Positions 49,401 to 58,799 of a DNA stretch of 64,000 nt are shown here, piece by piece (position 1 is the first letter of the stretch; each line of letters starts with the position of its first letter). The notes under the pieces were generated by a model, which worked only from the letters and a program-made list of their open reading frames with translations, made no database searches and was not told the origin of the DNA. Source of the stretch: Acanthaster planci. Its lineage: Eukaryota > Echinodermata > Asteroidea > Valvatida > Acanthasteridae. The translations under genes and the position numbers were made by a program. The DNA is taken from NCBI RefSeq assembly GCF_001949145.1, contig NW_019091421.1, positions 844,206 to 908,205 on the forward strand, given 5' to 3'.

Positions 49401-52400
49401 GAAAAGACGAGAGGCAGAGGGTCATGCGGGTGAGGAAGCAAATCCACGAGAATTAGCAGATAAATGGGTAGAAACAATCGGACACTTTGGCCTAAACTAT
49501 GATTCCATTTCATAACATATGCAAGTATACCGAAATCCCTCTCTGAACAATGACTGAACCTTACTGGCTTCAACTTTGTTATGAAAGACATTTAATTTCG
49601 ATGGTGGATTTTGTCATATTCAGAAGGCTTCATACTTTGTAACTGCTCGACTGTACTTGTCAGAATTACAATTAACACTCCCAGGAATAGAAAACTTTCC
49701 CATGACACCGTACGATTTCAATGGGGGTGGTACATACAATTCAACAGTACAAAAATTCCACCTTTTTCCCGTCATTTCAAAATACATCTTTATTCAATCA
49801 GTGAAAGCTAGGCGAGGGAAGCTCACCGAAGTTGTGCATGAAGAAGAGGATTGTTGTCCAGTATCAGGGTCTGCAGGTTGCTTAGTCGCCTCAACTGAGG
49901 AGGGATGGAATCTGTTGGGAAGAAAAGAAATCGGCAAGAATTTGATTTGGACCACCGACAGGGACTCCGATCATTTTACATCATCGTTTGTCATGCTATT
50001 GTTCATAATCAAGAACGCAGGAACAAGAGATGATATCCTTTCGGTGGAAAAACAGATAGAGCGGCTTGTGTCGCAGTGCGTTCATTATCGAGACCATGCA
50101 CACTTAGTGAACGAATCTGCCAAGCAACATCCTTTGGTGAGCACTGCCAAGGGTGGATTGGGGGAGAGGGGAGCAACAGGGGCCATAGCCCTCCCTCCCA
50201 AAAAAAAGAACCAAAAAAAGCTCCTTAAAAAAGCATTGAAAGTATCCCAAAATATAGCCTACCCCTCAGAAAGGCCATAAAAGGTAACTTGACCAAATTT
50301 CAATTTCTTTTTGGGACCCCCCATAAACCTGTTTGCCCCCTCCTGAAAATTTTGTACTGATCTGTCCTTGAGTATTGTAAAAATTGGTTCTGTTAAATCG
50401 GGCTTACCTAATTTGTTGTCACTAATGTTGAGATAGATGAGATCTGTCAGGTTGATAAACAGCTGCTGGGGAATGCTGGAAATACTGTCCAAGTAAAAGC
50501 AAATCAGGGGAATTTTTTGGAATGTCTGCGACAAAAAGCTTTTTCTGCACATTTCATACATTATTGCTATTAGCTTTTTTCTGCTTTGCCACCAGAAAAA
50601 ATCAACTCTTAGTGAAAAATGATGAAAGCCAATTCCCAGAAAGAAGGAAAATCTCTAAGACCAGTGACTAGCATATGCCCTCCCCAACATTCCCAAGAAT
50701 ACTTTGGAGCACTCTGCACGACTGAAAAAGGTCGAGACAAGATTACTTTGCATGGGGTTTCATATCCATTCAAAGTTGAAGTACAAATACATGCACAAAG
50801 AATCATGTCATTGGTCACTTGCGTGGTAGATTTCAGAGGATGCAAGTACGTGTATGCTCTCGCCAAACATATTAAAGTCAGGACTGGTATTTCAGAAGAT
50901 CCACAAGACTAGTACTTTATACTGGACACGGTCTAGCAGTGACTTTTTCAGTGATGCGATGGAATCTCTACATACTTGTTGTGATTGAGATTAAGCACCA
51001 GCAATGACTTTGCCATCTCGAGCTCCTCCGGTATGGCCGACAGCTGATTGTAACTAAAATCCTGAATAACAGAACGCCACTGGTCAGTTCTTTTATTGGC
51101 TGCAGATACATGTAACTGTGAAAAACTGTAAAATGAGCGCAAATCATACAAATTCATTACATGTTCTTGGTTTGGAACATCATGTTTGTAGCCAGAGGCT
51201 TCCATGGATGAAGATTCTTAATCAAATGGCTTGAATGTCAAGGGCACTTGCATTACATGAGTATTTTTCTGCTCTTCGAACATTTCTGCTGTGGGGAGGT
51301 TTTTTGTTTTCTTCTTTGACATGGAGTTTTCTAACAGTGGACGGAAATTTCAGTGAAAATCTCAGTTAATGTTTTCTTTAGTTTTTCTCTTTGTCGACAG
51401 GTTGGTAGTTTAACTCACGACAACTGTGATGTCATCGAGGCGGAAGATGTCATTGGGTATCCCTGAGTTGCGGATCTTGTTGTGTCTGACATTGATGGTG
51501 CGTAGACACTGCAGGGTGGGCAGGTCACCGTGGATCTGGATCAAGTTGTTTCTGGCCATGTGGAGATGTTCCTGTAATGCGAGTCAATCATGGGAATGTT
51601 TATGCCAGGAATGCTGAAAGAGCGACTGTATTTTTTTGTCATGGTAGTGGAGCAAAGTTTTTAAAAAGGGTCAAGAGGTTGAGAGTAATTGGATCCCTCG
51701 TTTTCCATGAATCAGTTCTTAAATAATAGACATACAGGGGTATCATACTGGTTAAGTAATATGTCTACCTTGCAGACGACCAAAACAGAATATGTGGCCC
51801 ACTAGCAGATTTTTAACTCATTGTCAGAGGGCAGAGAGTTTGAATCCAGAGGTTAGCTGTGTGTTGTGTCCAGAGACAAGCCACTATATCCCCACTTTCA
51901 TCCCCCTACCAAGAAGTACAAACGAATACAGGCCCTAGGTAAGGAGTGAACCTGCTATTGAAAAGCATCCTATCCAGGGAATATAATATCCTCGCTCATG
52001 TCAGATGACAAACACACGGTGGCGTATCCAGCTTTTGGTGTCAGGGGGGCAAAGTCAAAAGTGAATGCAGCTTTGGGCTCATTCAACATTCAAAAGCCGG
52101 CTCATTGAAAAGCCGTACTTACGGTTCCGACATCCTTGCTTTTATTTGCTGGTGTTGTTTTCTTACGGTTTTGGTGCTAATATTTTATCAATATACCGTT
52201 TACTTTCTTTCCAACTCACCTTTGAATTATTCTTTGAAAAGGAAAAAAGTGTGGGGGGGAAGCAAGTTGGCCCCCCCACTGTTGGATATATCACTGTATC
52301 ATACGCCATACTACCTAAAGACTGATGGTTCTTCATGTATCAAACTCATCATTATCATTCAGGACATTGGTATTACATAATCAAAAAATGCCATTCATGA

Positions 52401-54033
52401 TATCAGAAATTCTTACTTACAAGCGTTGGAAATGATTTATTTTGTGGCATTCAATGAATCAACCTACCAATTTTGAAAGGGATGACAGTTCATCTGGAAG
52501 CATCTCCAATCTGGTCTTGTTGACACGCAACCATCGTAGACTTGACATGTCTGCGACATCCTTAGGGAACAGGTCTGACTGTATACATGTATACGAGAAC
52601 ACAAACAAATGTACTGGTGGTACGAACTTCGCTGAAGAGGGAAACATTCTTAATTCAACAAGGTTGAGTCCAGTCATGGCATCTACCCACAGAAAAAATC
52701 CACGATGTGGTGCAATATAAAAAAGGGTAAGAGTTCCACATACCGACATCACTAATTTTCCCTTGCAGTAGTTTATTAGCCATCAGAAAGTGATAACATG
52801 TACTAAAAAACCCAAATTTTGAAGCATTTACTTGAAAACACTTAGAATTTTCAAGACCATTCTCAAAGGGTTTGTTTGTGCACAGATGTCAAAGTGATGT
52901 ACGTTTATGGAACTCTTTTCCAACAAGATTTGAACCCAGATGGTGAAGCTGCTACTATTTGGCATGGCATGTCCTTAACCACTTGATGTAGTGCACTAAA
53001 ATCAGTGTTGGAATTTTTATATCTTCTTGAGGTTCTTTGGTATCAGCCCACTTTTACAAGGTAACTTTGAAGGTGTGGCACTGTCTGGGGCTACTATGAT
53101 TGAAAAGATACAGGATATGGAAATTTTACAAACTTTGCTTTTCTTTCTTCCAAAAGAGTCTTAATAATATCTTTTACTGTTGTCATAATTTATAGCTTAA
53201 GACTCTTTTGAGGATTTTTTTCAAGGGGAATAAACTGAAGTCCAAAATTGCACCAGGTGGGGACATGTATAAAACAGTGAGGGTGCTGTTCATTTAGAAA
53301 CTCATTTTCTTGATAGTGATTAAATTTGTCTTTTTCAGCACGCCGTAACTCCTCTATTAAATTTCCAATTTCCAATGTTTTTGAAATTTCAAGTGAAGCC
53401 AGCACGTAATTCATTGAAATATGGCACGAATAAGAACAAATATTTTATGCAAATGGGAATTTTAAGCTTTTTAGTCAAAATCCACTCTCTTTTTCTATAC
53501 AAAATAATCACAGATTGCTCTGCATTACACACCTACAAAACATCTTAAAATTCAAATCAACCTTTCTTTGCTTTGCAAAGTCTGATGGAATCCAAATTTA
53601 TATCAAAATATTTCTAAAGACATCCTCTCCATTATCACTTCAAAACAAAACAGAAACAAATATTTGAAAAATTTATTACCCTCCCTATATGCCCTAGGTC
53701 TGAGTTTCATCGTGAAATGTCCAAATTCAATTTCTATATCCCCTGTCTAATCATAGAGCTCCATGCATCCATGACCTACTAAATATGTGTCGGAAATACA
53801 CGGTGTTCGCTTGTAATAACCTTATTAGCAAGCCATTGGAATTTCCGGTATTTCAAGCGGTAATATTTTAAACATCACTTATATATAAGCCCTACCATCG
53901 AAGTTAATCAAGATTTTTTATTAACGTCTGTATCATTAAATCTACTTTGTGATTGTTCTAATGCCATTACCTTGAAGTTATTTCGACTTAAATCTACCCC
54001 ACGAACGAACGGCAACACTCCGGTGGCTGCCAT
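31459..54033 (-). CDS. FLII: Flightless-1 homolog (LRR plus gelsolin repeats)
   Basis: FLII is an actin-binding protein of the gelsolin/villin family that also acts as a nuclear-receptor co-activator. Thirty exons (high to low coordinate) join in frame: 54033-53971, 52578-52468, 51571-51419, 51061-50976, 50484-50408, 49911-49827, 49395-49175, 48508-48292, 47824-47740, 47191-47032, 46556-46447, 46230-46160, 45640-45507, 45041-44995, 44799-44734, 44179-43940, 43093-42978, 42430-42301, 41713-41632, 41472-41385, 40906-40793, 38325-38217, 37423-37337, 36619-36523, 35855-35566, 35004-34799, 34424-34301, 33399-33217, 32584-32471 and 31593-31459. The CDS is 3801 nt, 1266 aa (human 1269). Residues 1 to about 410 are leucine-rich repeats ([16 protein letters not shown] start). 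A basic linker [11 protein letters not shown] follows, then gelsolin-like domains from about 495 ([49 protein letters not shown]). A Glu/Asp-rich stretch lies near residue 945. Exon 39485-39595 is an extra, duplicated exon, annotated separately. Confidence 0.95.
36915..36983 (+). repeat. tRNA-derived SINE head in a FLII intron
   Basis: A-box-like GTGGTTGAGTGGTTAAGAC and B-box-like GGGTTTGAGTCCC are spaced about 33 bases apart. The downstream sequence (to about 37060, ending GGCATAAGGGTAAAACCCG) looks like a SINE body. It lies in the intron between the FLII exons at 36523-36619 and 37337-37423. Confidence 0.45.
37679..38103. mobile_element. Tc1/mariner-type MITE in a FLII intron (425 bp)
   Basis: The left end CAATCATTTGCAAAAGTATA and the reverse complement of the right end CAGTCATTTGCAGAAGTTTA are inverted repeats (about 23 of 27 bases agree, through GGACCAC/AGACCAC). 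Both are flanked by TA (37677-37678 and 38104-38105), the target duplication of the Tc1/mariner superfamily. The interior is non-coding. It occupies more than half of the intron just 3' (in transcript sense) of FLII exon 38217-38325. Confidence 0.85.
38217..38325 (-). other. FLII: FLII exon 22 (canonical copy of the duplicated exon)
   Basis: This 109-nt exon enters in phase 2 and leaves in phase 0. It encodes [15 protein letters not shown] followed by [21 protein letters not shown], matching the linker between the third and fourth gelsolin-like domains of vertebrate FLII. The acceptor is TTTGATAG/AACTGAG and the donor CAGACG/GTAGTC. It joins without a gap to the next exon (37423), so it is the constitutive copy. 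Confidence 0.85.
39485..39595 (-). other. FLII: Extra duplicated FLII exon (22a), in-frame cassette candidate
   Basis: This 111-nt open stretch has good splice signals (TTCCCAG/GTATG acceptor, GATGCG/GTAAGC donor). Its translation [20 protein letters not shown] continues [12 protein letters not shown] and aligns without gaps to exon 38217-38325 ([32 protein letters not shown]). It enters in phase 2 like exon 22 but leaves in phase 2, not 0. It can therefore be skipped, or included together with exon 22 (1303-aa protein), without a frameshift. If it replaced exon 22, the downstream exon would be read out of frame and hit a stop within about ten codons. Confidence 0.8.
43426..43834 (-). mobile_element. 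MITE family C, copy 2 (in a FLII intron)
   Basis: This is similar to 10281-10637 in reverse orientation, with the same internal blocks (CTCGGTGTTTTCATAT, GATGTTGGGCCATTTAAA, GATGCTGAAAGGGAAAAA). The ends are TAAGGGTGGC on the left and ...TTTAAACATCCCACCC on the right. It lies between the FLII exons at 42978-43093 and 43940-44179. Confidence 0.75.
51738..51965 (+). repeat. tRNA-derived SINE in a FLII intron
   Basis: A degenerate tRNA-like head (ACTGGTTAAGTAATATGTCT, later GAGAGTTTGAATCCAGAGG) is followed by a body containing GAGACAAGCCACTATATCCC and ACCAAGAAGTACAAACGAAT. That body resembles the 'GGGCAAGACACTTTACC ... AGTATAAATGGGTACC' block found in many animal SINEs. The assignment rests on remembered pattern, not on an alignment. 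Confidence 0.5.
52017..52292. mobile_element. hAT-like MITE candidate in a FLII intron
   Basis: The left end CGGTGGCGTATCCAGCTTTT continues into TCAGGGGGGC. The reverse complement of the right end, CAGTGATATATCCAACAGTG, continues into GGGGGGGCC. The arms agree imperfectly over about 30 bases. It has no coding capacity. The AGTGGCGTATCCAG terminus is typical of hAT-derived MITEs. No clear target duplication is seen. Confidence 0.5.
52925..52988 (-). repeat. tRNA-like SINE relic in FLII intron 1
   Basis: On the minus strand, CAAGTGGTTAAGGACATGCC (A-box-like) is followed by GGGTTCAAATCTT (B-box-like) at tRNA spacing. The stems do not pair well enough for a functional tRNA. Confidence 0.4.
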
Positions 54034-54551
54034 GTTGAATCCAAATTCCAGGGATCTCCTCAAAAATCGAAGACATTCAGGATGTCATTTTACAATATCT
54101 CCCCTTTGAAACCTGTATTCAGTTTATCATCTAGGTCCCAGTCAAAATTCAACGAAATCGTTAAATTGTCATCAACTAAAGAATATCCAGACAGTTTTGT
54201 TTCCTCGCAAGAACGTAAAACTTACGCAGATCCCTAAAAACCTTTTTTTTTTTTAAATAGCTTTGTGAATACTTCCGGGATCGATTGGGGATTCCCATAA
54301 TATGTACCTCATCATCAGTTGCGCGCGCACAGTAGTATGACTGGACGCCCAGAATGTTGCAATATTTACAGTACACGTAGACTTATTACTAGACTTAAGT
54401 CCTTAATTTCTTTCCAGTAAGGAGTGTCAAATGAAGCCGTTTTTCCAAAGTTCTCTGATTGCCGCCGTCCTGTTCAGTTCGTGGTTTGACACAAAACAAG
54501 GACTGAACACTGCCTTGATTTTCCACTTTGGTTTGTGTTGTCTTTGAAAAT
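54034..54551. promoter_or_regulatory. Shared divergent promoter region of FLII (-) and the first MIEF-like gene (+)
   Basis: The FLII start codon (54033-54031, minus strand) and the first MIEF-like start codon (54815) face away from each other 782 bp apart. Both 5' UTRs and promoters must lie in or near this interval. A donor AAAAT/GTAAGTTGG at 54552 would end a non-coding first exon of the MIEF-like gene. No TATA box is evident at a persuasive place. A bidirectional promoter is inferred from the arrangement. Confidence 0.45.
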
Positions 54552-54685
54552 GTAAGTTGGTGTTTGCGTATTAAAGTCGGTAGTGTTTGTGTATTTTATC
54601 TTGTCTTCAGTCATCTGTTTCACATTTCAAAGGCAGCATGTACTTAAGTAAGATTACATTCAGGAACACATATTGGAACATATTC

Positions 54686-54779
54686 AAAATTTAAATATAA
54701 GTTATAATCTCTCCAAAATAAATAGCATTTTGAAAATTTAAATATAAGTTATAATCTCTCCAAAATAAATAGCATTTTG
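54686..54779 (+). repeat. Perfect tandem duplication of a 47-bp unit
   Basis: The unit AAAATTTAAATATAAGTTAT... ending ...AAATAGCATTTTG occurs twice back to back (54686-54732 and 54733-54779) with no mismatch. It lies in the inferred 5' UTR intron of the first MIEF-like gene, just before the polypyrimidine tract of the acceptor at 54801. The perfect identity suggests a recent event or an assembly artefact. Confidence 0.9.
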
Positions 54780-54814
54780 AAATTTTCTTTTAAATCTTCA
54801 GAAAGTGGGTAACC

Positions 54815-56161
54815 ATGGCTACTGGGGGAGGAGGTAAAGGTTGGAAGCATCAAGGAGATGGAACGGGCTCAGGTTCCTGGCTCTTGACAGGGCTGAAGAT
54901 TGGTGCCGCCATTGGAGCAGCTGCCTTGGGTGCCTATGCTGCTGTCAAGATGTCACAAAGGGAAGAAAAGGAAACTCCAATGAGAAACAGATGCTGCAGT
55001 GGCTCAGATGATGAGGAGGAAAGGGAAGGCTCAGCGTCCCCATCATCTCACCCAACTGTAAGAGATGGCCCTGGCCAACTGTCGAAACCAAAGAGGAAAA
55101 CTTTGGGTAGCCTGGTGGATGAGCTGAATGAATACTACACTTCTCATGTCAGCACGTCCTCGCCTAAGACGTTGGCCATCCAAGCACTGGTCGAGAAAAC
55201 AAGACAGAATCTCAGCAGTTACCTGATTAGGAATCATCGTAGACTCATCAAAGGGGAACTAACACCGGTAGCCTTTGACAGTTTCACCTCTAGTCAACAG
55301 ACTGAATTCGGGCTCATGCTCCCTTTAGCTTTCAACCCCCAGATGTGGGAGTTCATTGATGCGTCCGATACAGTTCTTGATATCGCGGGCTTCTTCTGCG
55401 TCCGTCGCATTAACTTGGATTTTTTTGGAATCGGGAAAAGCCCCTGGGACCGCTTCCTGATTGGGTGCTACCTGTGCCCTGAGCTGCTGACGGAGTTCTG
55501 GAAGACAATTGTAGAGCAGATGCTGAGGGCCGAGATGGTGCTGGACTTTTACTGCACTGTCAGATGTGATGCAGGTGGGGTGGAACTGAATATTGAAAAT
55601 CCTGTGGGCGGCTATGCCGACATGCTTCGCATCAAGATCATCCCCTACATGCAAGTTGACAAGGCGGGCCACCCGGTCACAATCACAACCCAATCTGCCA
55701 TCCACATCCAGAACCCAGGAGGGCCAACTGACGAGAGGATGTCCCCTAGCAACCCCCACGAGAATCTGTGGCTCCAGTTGAGAGACGAAGAGGCTCTGCA
55801 CAAGGTGGAGATCCTGGACAGAGATGGGGGATGTCGCCGCAAGTGTCTGGCGATCTTGGCTGACTTGAGGTCCTCCCATCCGCCATTGAAGATGCTGTCG
55901 CTCTACGTCATGACAACCATCCTGCTGAAGGTCTGTGAGGAGGAGACAGAATGGGATGAGGAGATGCTGGCAGAGAGGTTTTTGGATCTTCTGAAGGCCC
56001 TTGAGGGTTATCTGAGAGCTGGAGGACTGAGAGATCATTTCGATGAGAAGATTGATGTCCTAGCTAGGAGCTGTTCGCTTAGACGCATTGCAGAATGCCA
56101 GCGGTGGTTGGCTCATGTGTTGGAGTCCAAGGATCGAATTTCAGATTTGTTGTATGAGTAA
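54815..56161 (+). CDS. MIEF: Mitochondrial dynamics protein MIEF1/2-like (MiD51/49 family), copy 1
   Basis: MIEF/MiD proteins sit in the mitochondrial outer membrane and recruit the fission GTPase DRP1. The whole 448-aa reading frame (human MIEF2 454, MIEF1 463) is in one exon. A strong Kozak context (AACCATGG) follows a splice acceptor at 54801, so the 5' UTR is split. A hydrophobic segment at about residues 22-45 (LLTGLKIGAAIGAAALGAYA) is the N-terminal anchor; a Glu/Ser-rich linker follows. From about 100 comes the nucleotidyltransferase-fold (Mab-21-like) domain: NPQMWEFIDASDT, GFFCVRRINLDFF, SPWDRFLIGCYL (about 208), ENLWLQ (about 316), DGGCRRKCLAIL, and a helical C-terminus with LAERFLDLLKALEGYL. 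It stands head to head with FLII. It is unclear whether it binds nucleotide as MiD51 does. Confidence 0.9.
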   Translation: MATGGGGKGWKHQGDGTGSGSWLLTGLKIGAAIGAAALGAYAAVKMSQREEKETPMRNRCCSGSDDEEEREGSASPSSHPTVRDGPGQLSKPKRKTLGSLVDELNEYYTSHVSTSSPKTLAIQALVEKTRQNLSSYLIRNHRRLIKGELTPVAFDSFTSSQQTEFGLMLPLAFNPQMWEFIDASDTVLDIAGFFCVRRINLDFFGIGKSPWDRFLIGCYLCPELLTEFWKTIVEQMLRAEMVLDFYCTVRCDAGGVELNIENPVGGYADMLRIKIIPYMQVDKAGHPVTITTQSAIHIQNPGGPTDERMSPSNPHENLWLQLRDEEALHKVEILDRDGGCRRKCLAILADLRSSHPPLKMLSLYVMTTILLKVCEEETEWDEEMLAERFLDLLKALEGYLRAGGLRDHFDEKIDVLARSCSLRRIAECQRWLAHVLESKDRISDLLYE

Positions 56162-56628
56162 CTCTTGAACCACTTATCAGATGGACCTAAGGACAATGTT
56201 TTGAAAATTTGGTGGAGAACATTTCTTGTTTGAAACAAAAATGGCATGGTATAATTTACATGGCCAGATTCCATACAGTCCTTCATTTTGCAATAATTTA
56301 TCGATGGCTTGTTGTTTTGATCGGTCATTAATCTCAAAAGTTATACATGTATATTGATAATTCAATTTTTTTCAGTTAGGAAGTCAACAAAGTTTCAAAA
56401 GGTTTATTTGTGGAAATTTATTGCCAGAAAATGTAAGACGGAGGCTATAATTGTCATCTGTACAGTGTGAGTAATGAGTATGCAGTGTTCCATTTGAATT
56501 GAAAAAAAAAATGATTACTCGTGAAACACATCAAGAAAATCTTTTAATAATAATTTTTTGCTATTTAAAGTATCTGATTTCAGAGCAGTGTTGTTATTGG
56601 ACATTCGTATTAAAAAAACAGATTTGTA

Positions 56629-56634
56629 AATAAA
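56629..56634 (+). other. Polyadenylation signal of MIEF-like copy 1
   Basis: A canonical AATAAA lies about 470 bp after the stop codon in AT-rich sequence, which would give a short 3' UTR. Confidence 0.55.
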
Positions 56635-57446
56635 GAAAACTTCATTATATTTACGTAAATTACACTAATTAGACTTGGGCATGCTGTTCACAATCCCCTC
56701 CTTCCTCAATGCTCTTAATGAGGAATTCTATAAACGTATGTAAGTATACTTTCAACTTCAATCAGAGCATTTCTAAGGCCCTTGTCAGCAAAACATTAAT
56801 GATCTACCCGAATAATTGAGTAATAGAAGTTGCATGTTCATGTATTCTTTTAGTGCAGATCTTTGAACACAGTGTCGTTGATACCTGTTGGAATTAAGCC
56901 AATTTGTGTGCAGCTGTGTCGCAATTATACTTCGCAATGCGATGAGCAGGATGTAAGCATATGCTTTAAAGCAAAATAAATTGAGTGAAGTCTTTCATAT
57001 TTCATTGTTTCTAAAGAGGTCTCCTAACACCCCCACCCCACCAAGAAATGATTGGTTGTCAATATCATTACAGGATGCTTTGCTTTTGATTCCAGTTTTG
57101 GATTTGTACAACTGGCGTGGTTGGATCATATGGTTGGATTGTGTAGACCATTCTTTTGTTTACAAACACAGATAGCTGTTTTGTATGAGAGGCCAAAATT
57201 TACCGACGTACATGTACAAATGTTGCTTTATCAGCTTCATCAGTAATTTTCTTCATTGTTTTAAACAATGGCTGCATCATGACCAGCTTATATTTTTTTT
57301 CTGTGTCATGGTATATGTCCCTTTCAGTAATTCATTTTAATTTTTAATTGACACGATTAATTTTGGCACATATGGCCTCCCATATACTTCCTCTACTTTT
57401 GCTGTAAATTGCGTGGCGCAGGCCGGATAACTAGACTTTGCCCAAA

Positions 57447-57871
57447 AGATGTAACTACCATGGGCGCCATTTGAGCAAGTGATACGCCTGCGCAGTTTAC
57501 AGTAATGCGCAGGCTCACCAGGGCCGTTTTCCAATTCTCAACGGCGGCTCCGTTCAGGCTTCAACTGTTATTTAACGAGCTGACGCTGAAGCTGTAAATG
57601 CAGTAATTATTTAAATAGTACATCAAAATATCAAATAAGATGCAAGAGAGCCAGAAATTACAGTAATCTAATTTAATCTAAACGCTTCAGGCCAACAATC
57701 GGGGATTGGTTTTTGAGAATGAAGCCTGAAACGGAGCCCAAGTCGAGTATTGGAAAAGGGCCCAGGTGCCCTTGCCTGCTGCAGCTCCTGCGCCTGCGCA
57801 TTAATATGCATTGCGCAGGCGTATCGCTTGCTCAAAGCTCAAATGGCGCTCATGCGATTACAACGTTGTAC
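57447..57871. mobile_element. Foldback element with arms of about 110-150 bp
   Basis: The left arm (57457-57566; ATGGGCGCCATTTGAGCAAG, ATACGCCTGCGCA, AATGCGCAGG, GGCTCCGTTCAGGCTTCA) is the reverse complement, with indels, of the right arm (57715-57857; TGAAGCCTGAAACGGAGCC, TGCGCAGGCGTATCGCTTGC, CAAATGGCGCTCATG). The loop is about 150 bp and AT-rich. The right arm carries an extra inverted GCGCATTAATATGC block. The arms contain CG-rich TGCGCA motifs. It is non-coding and probably a non-autonomous transposon. Confidence 0.8.
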
Positions 57872-58580
57872 GTGTATTCACCGTGAAGTTCGCCATCGAT
57901 CTTTTGATCTGGACCAAAGATTGTGTGGCGTCGGGCATCTTTGCTCTGGACGACTTAGCAGCGACTGATCTCCTCGCTCCGTCTGTGGTCTGACAACAGA
58001 GCAATTTGCTGCAGGTCAGGCTGATAATCCTGCTCTATGATCTGTCAAAACTCTGACAATAAAGTGACATGAGTGGCTGAAAAGCAGTCTTCTGGTGGCA
58101 GCCTGCTAGAGTGGTTTTGACAACGTGCAGTGAGTGTTTTTGTTGTGTCATACGTGTACTGTGACTGTGTATCTCCGATTTGTTTACATCCTGAACTGAA
58201 GTTTATCCCTTGCTCATGTTGACGTTTAGTTTATAGTAGGATGCGGTAAAGGCGCAGGCAGCCGGCTATGTCTTCCGTTTTAAGGCCTAATTGTTTTTTT
58301 CTCAAGGTCCAGAAATTTTCTAACCAAATGCCTATTTAGTAGTAGGCAACACACGTTCAGAACTCTCAGACAATACCTACAAACCTCATTATACCGTGGC
58401 GTTCATTACCACCAACCCTGTTCCTATAATGCTATAATAAGGAAACAAAGTCTACATTTTCGAAATAACTTAGGCCTATCTAAAATAAGTTGGCGGTGGT
58501 ATTTCAGGCTATTCATGGTGAAAGACAGCAATAGGTGGAAAAGCTTGCGGTAGCACCATGCGAAGGAATGTATCTCTTAC

Positions 58581-58799
58581 GGGGCAGCGCAGACATCCGG
58601 GATTCTCGCAAAATGACGGGTACTGTGCCGGTGAAAACAGCAACCTTGGCGATGTACGCATGCACCAGCCAGTCCAAGGATCGGGTTATACAATCTTTTC
58701 TTTTATCTGCATGTATGCGCGCATTGCAGTTGTTTTCACTGGCCGCAGTGTAGTTGCTACCCGTGTTTTTGTGAAACTCCCAGATGTCCGCGCTGCCCC
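58581..58799 (+). mobile_element. MITE family B, copy 2 (219 bp)
   Basis: The terminal inverted repeats are clear: left GGGGCAGCGCAGACATCCGG against right (reverse complement) GGGGCAGCGCGGACATCTGG, continuing through GATTCTCGCAAAA/GAGTTTCACAAAA. The inner arms are complementary too. It matches 3069-3291 in the same orientation. A target-site duplication is not evident. Confidence 0.8.

Noticed and set aside
55325-56038. 237-aa minus-strand ORF across the MIEF-like exon
   Set aside because: It is an antisense shadow of a conserved coding exon and has no recognisable domains.
54815-56161. Retrogene (processed pseudogene) origin of the intronless MIEF coding exon
   Set aside because: A 5' UTR intron is inferred, the reading frame is intact, and the position next to FLII matches the vertebrate arrangement, so it is the resident gene.
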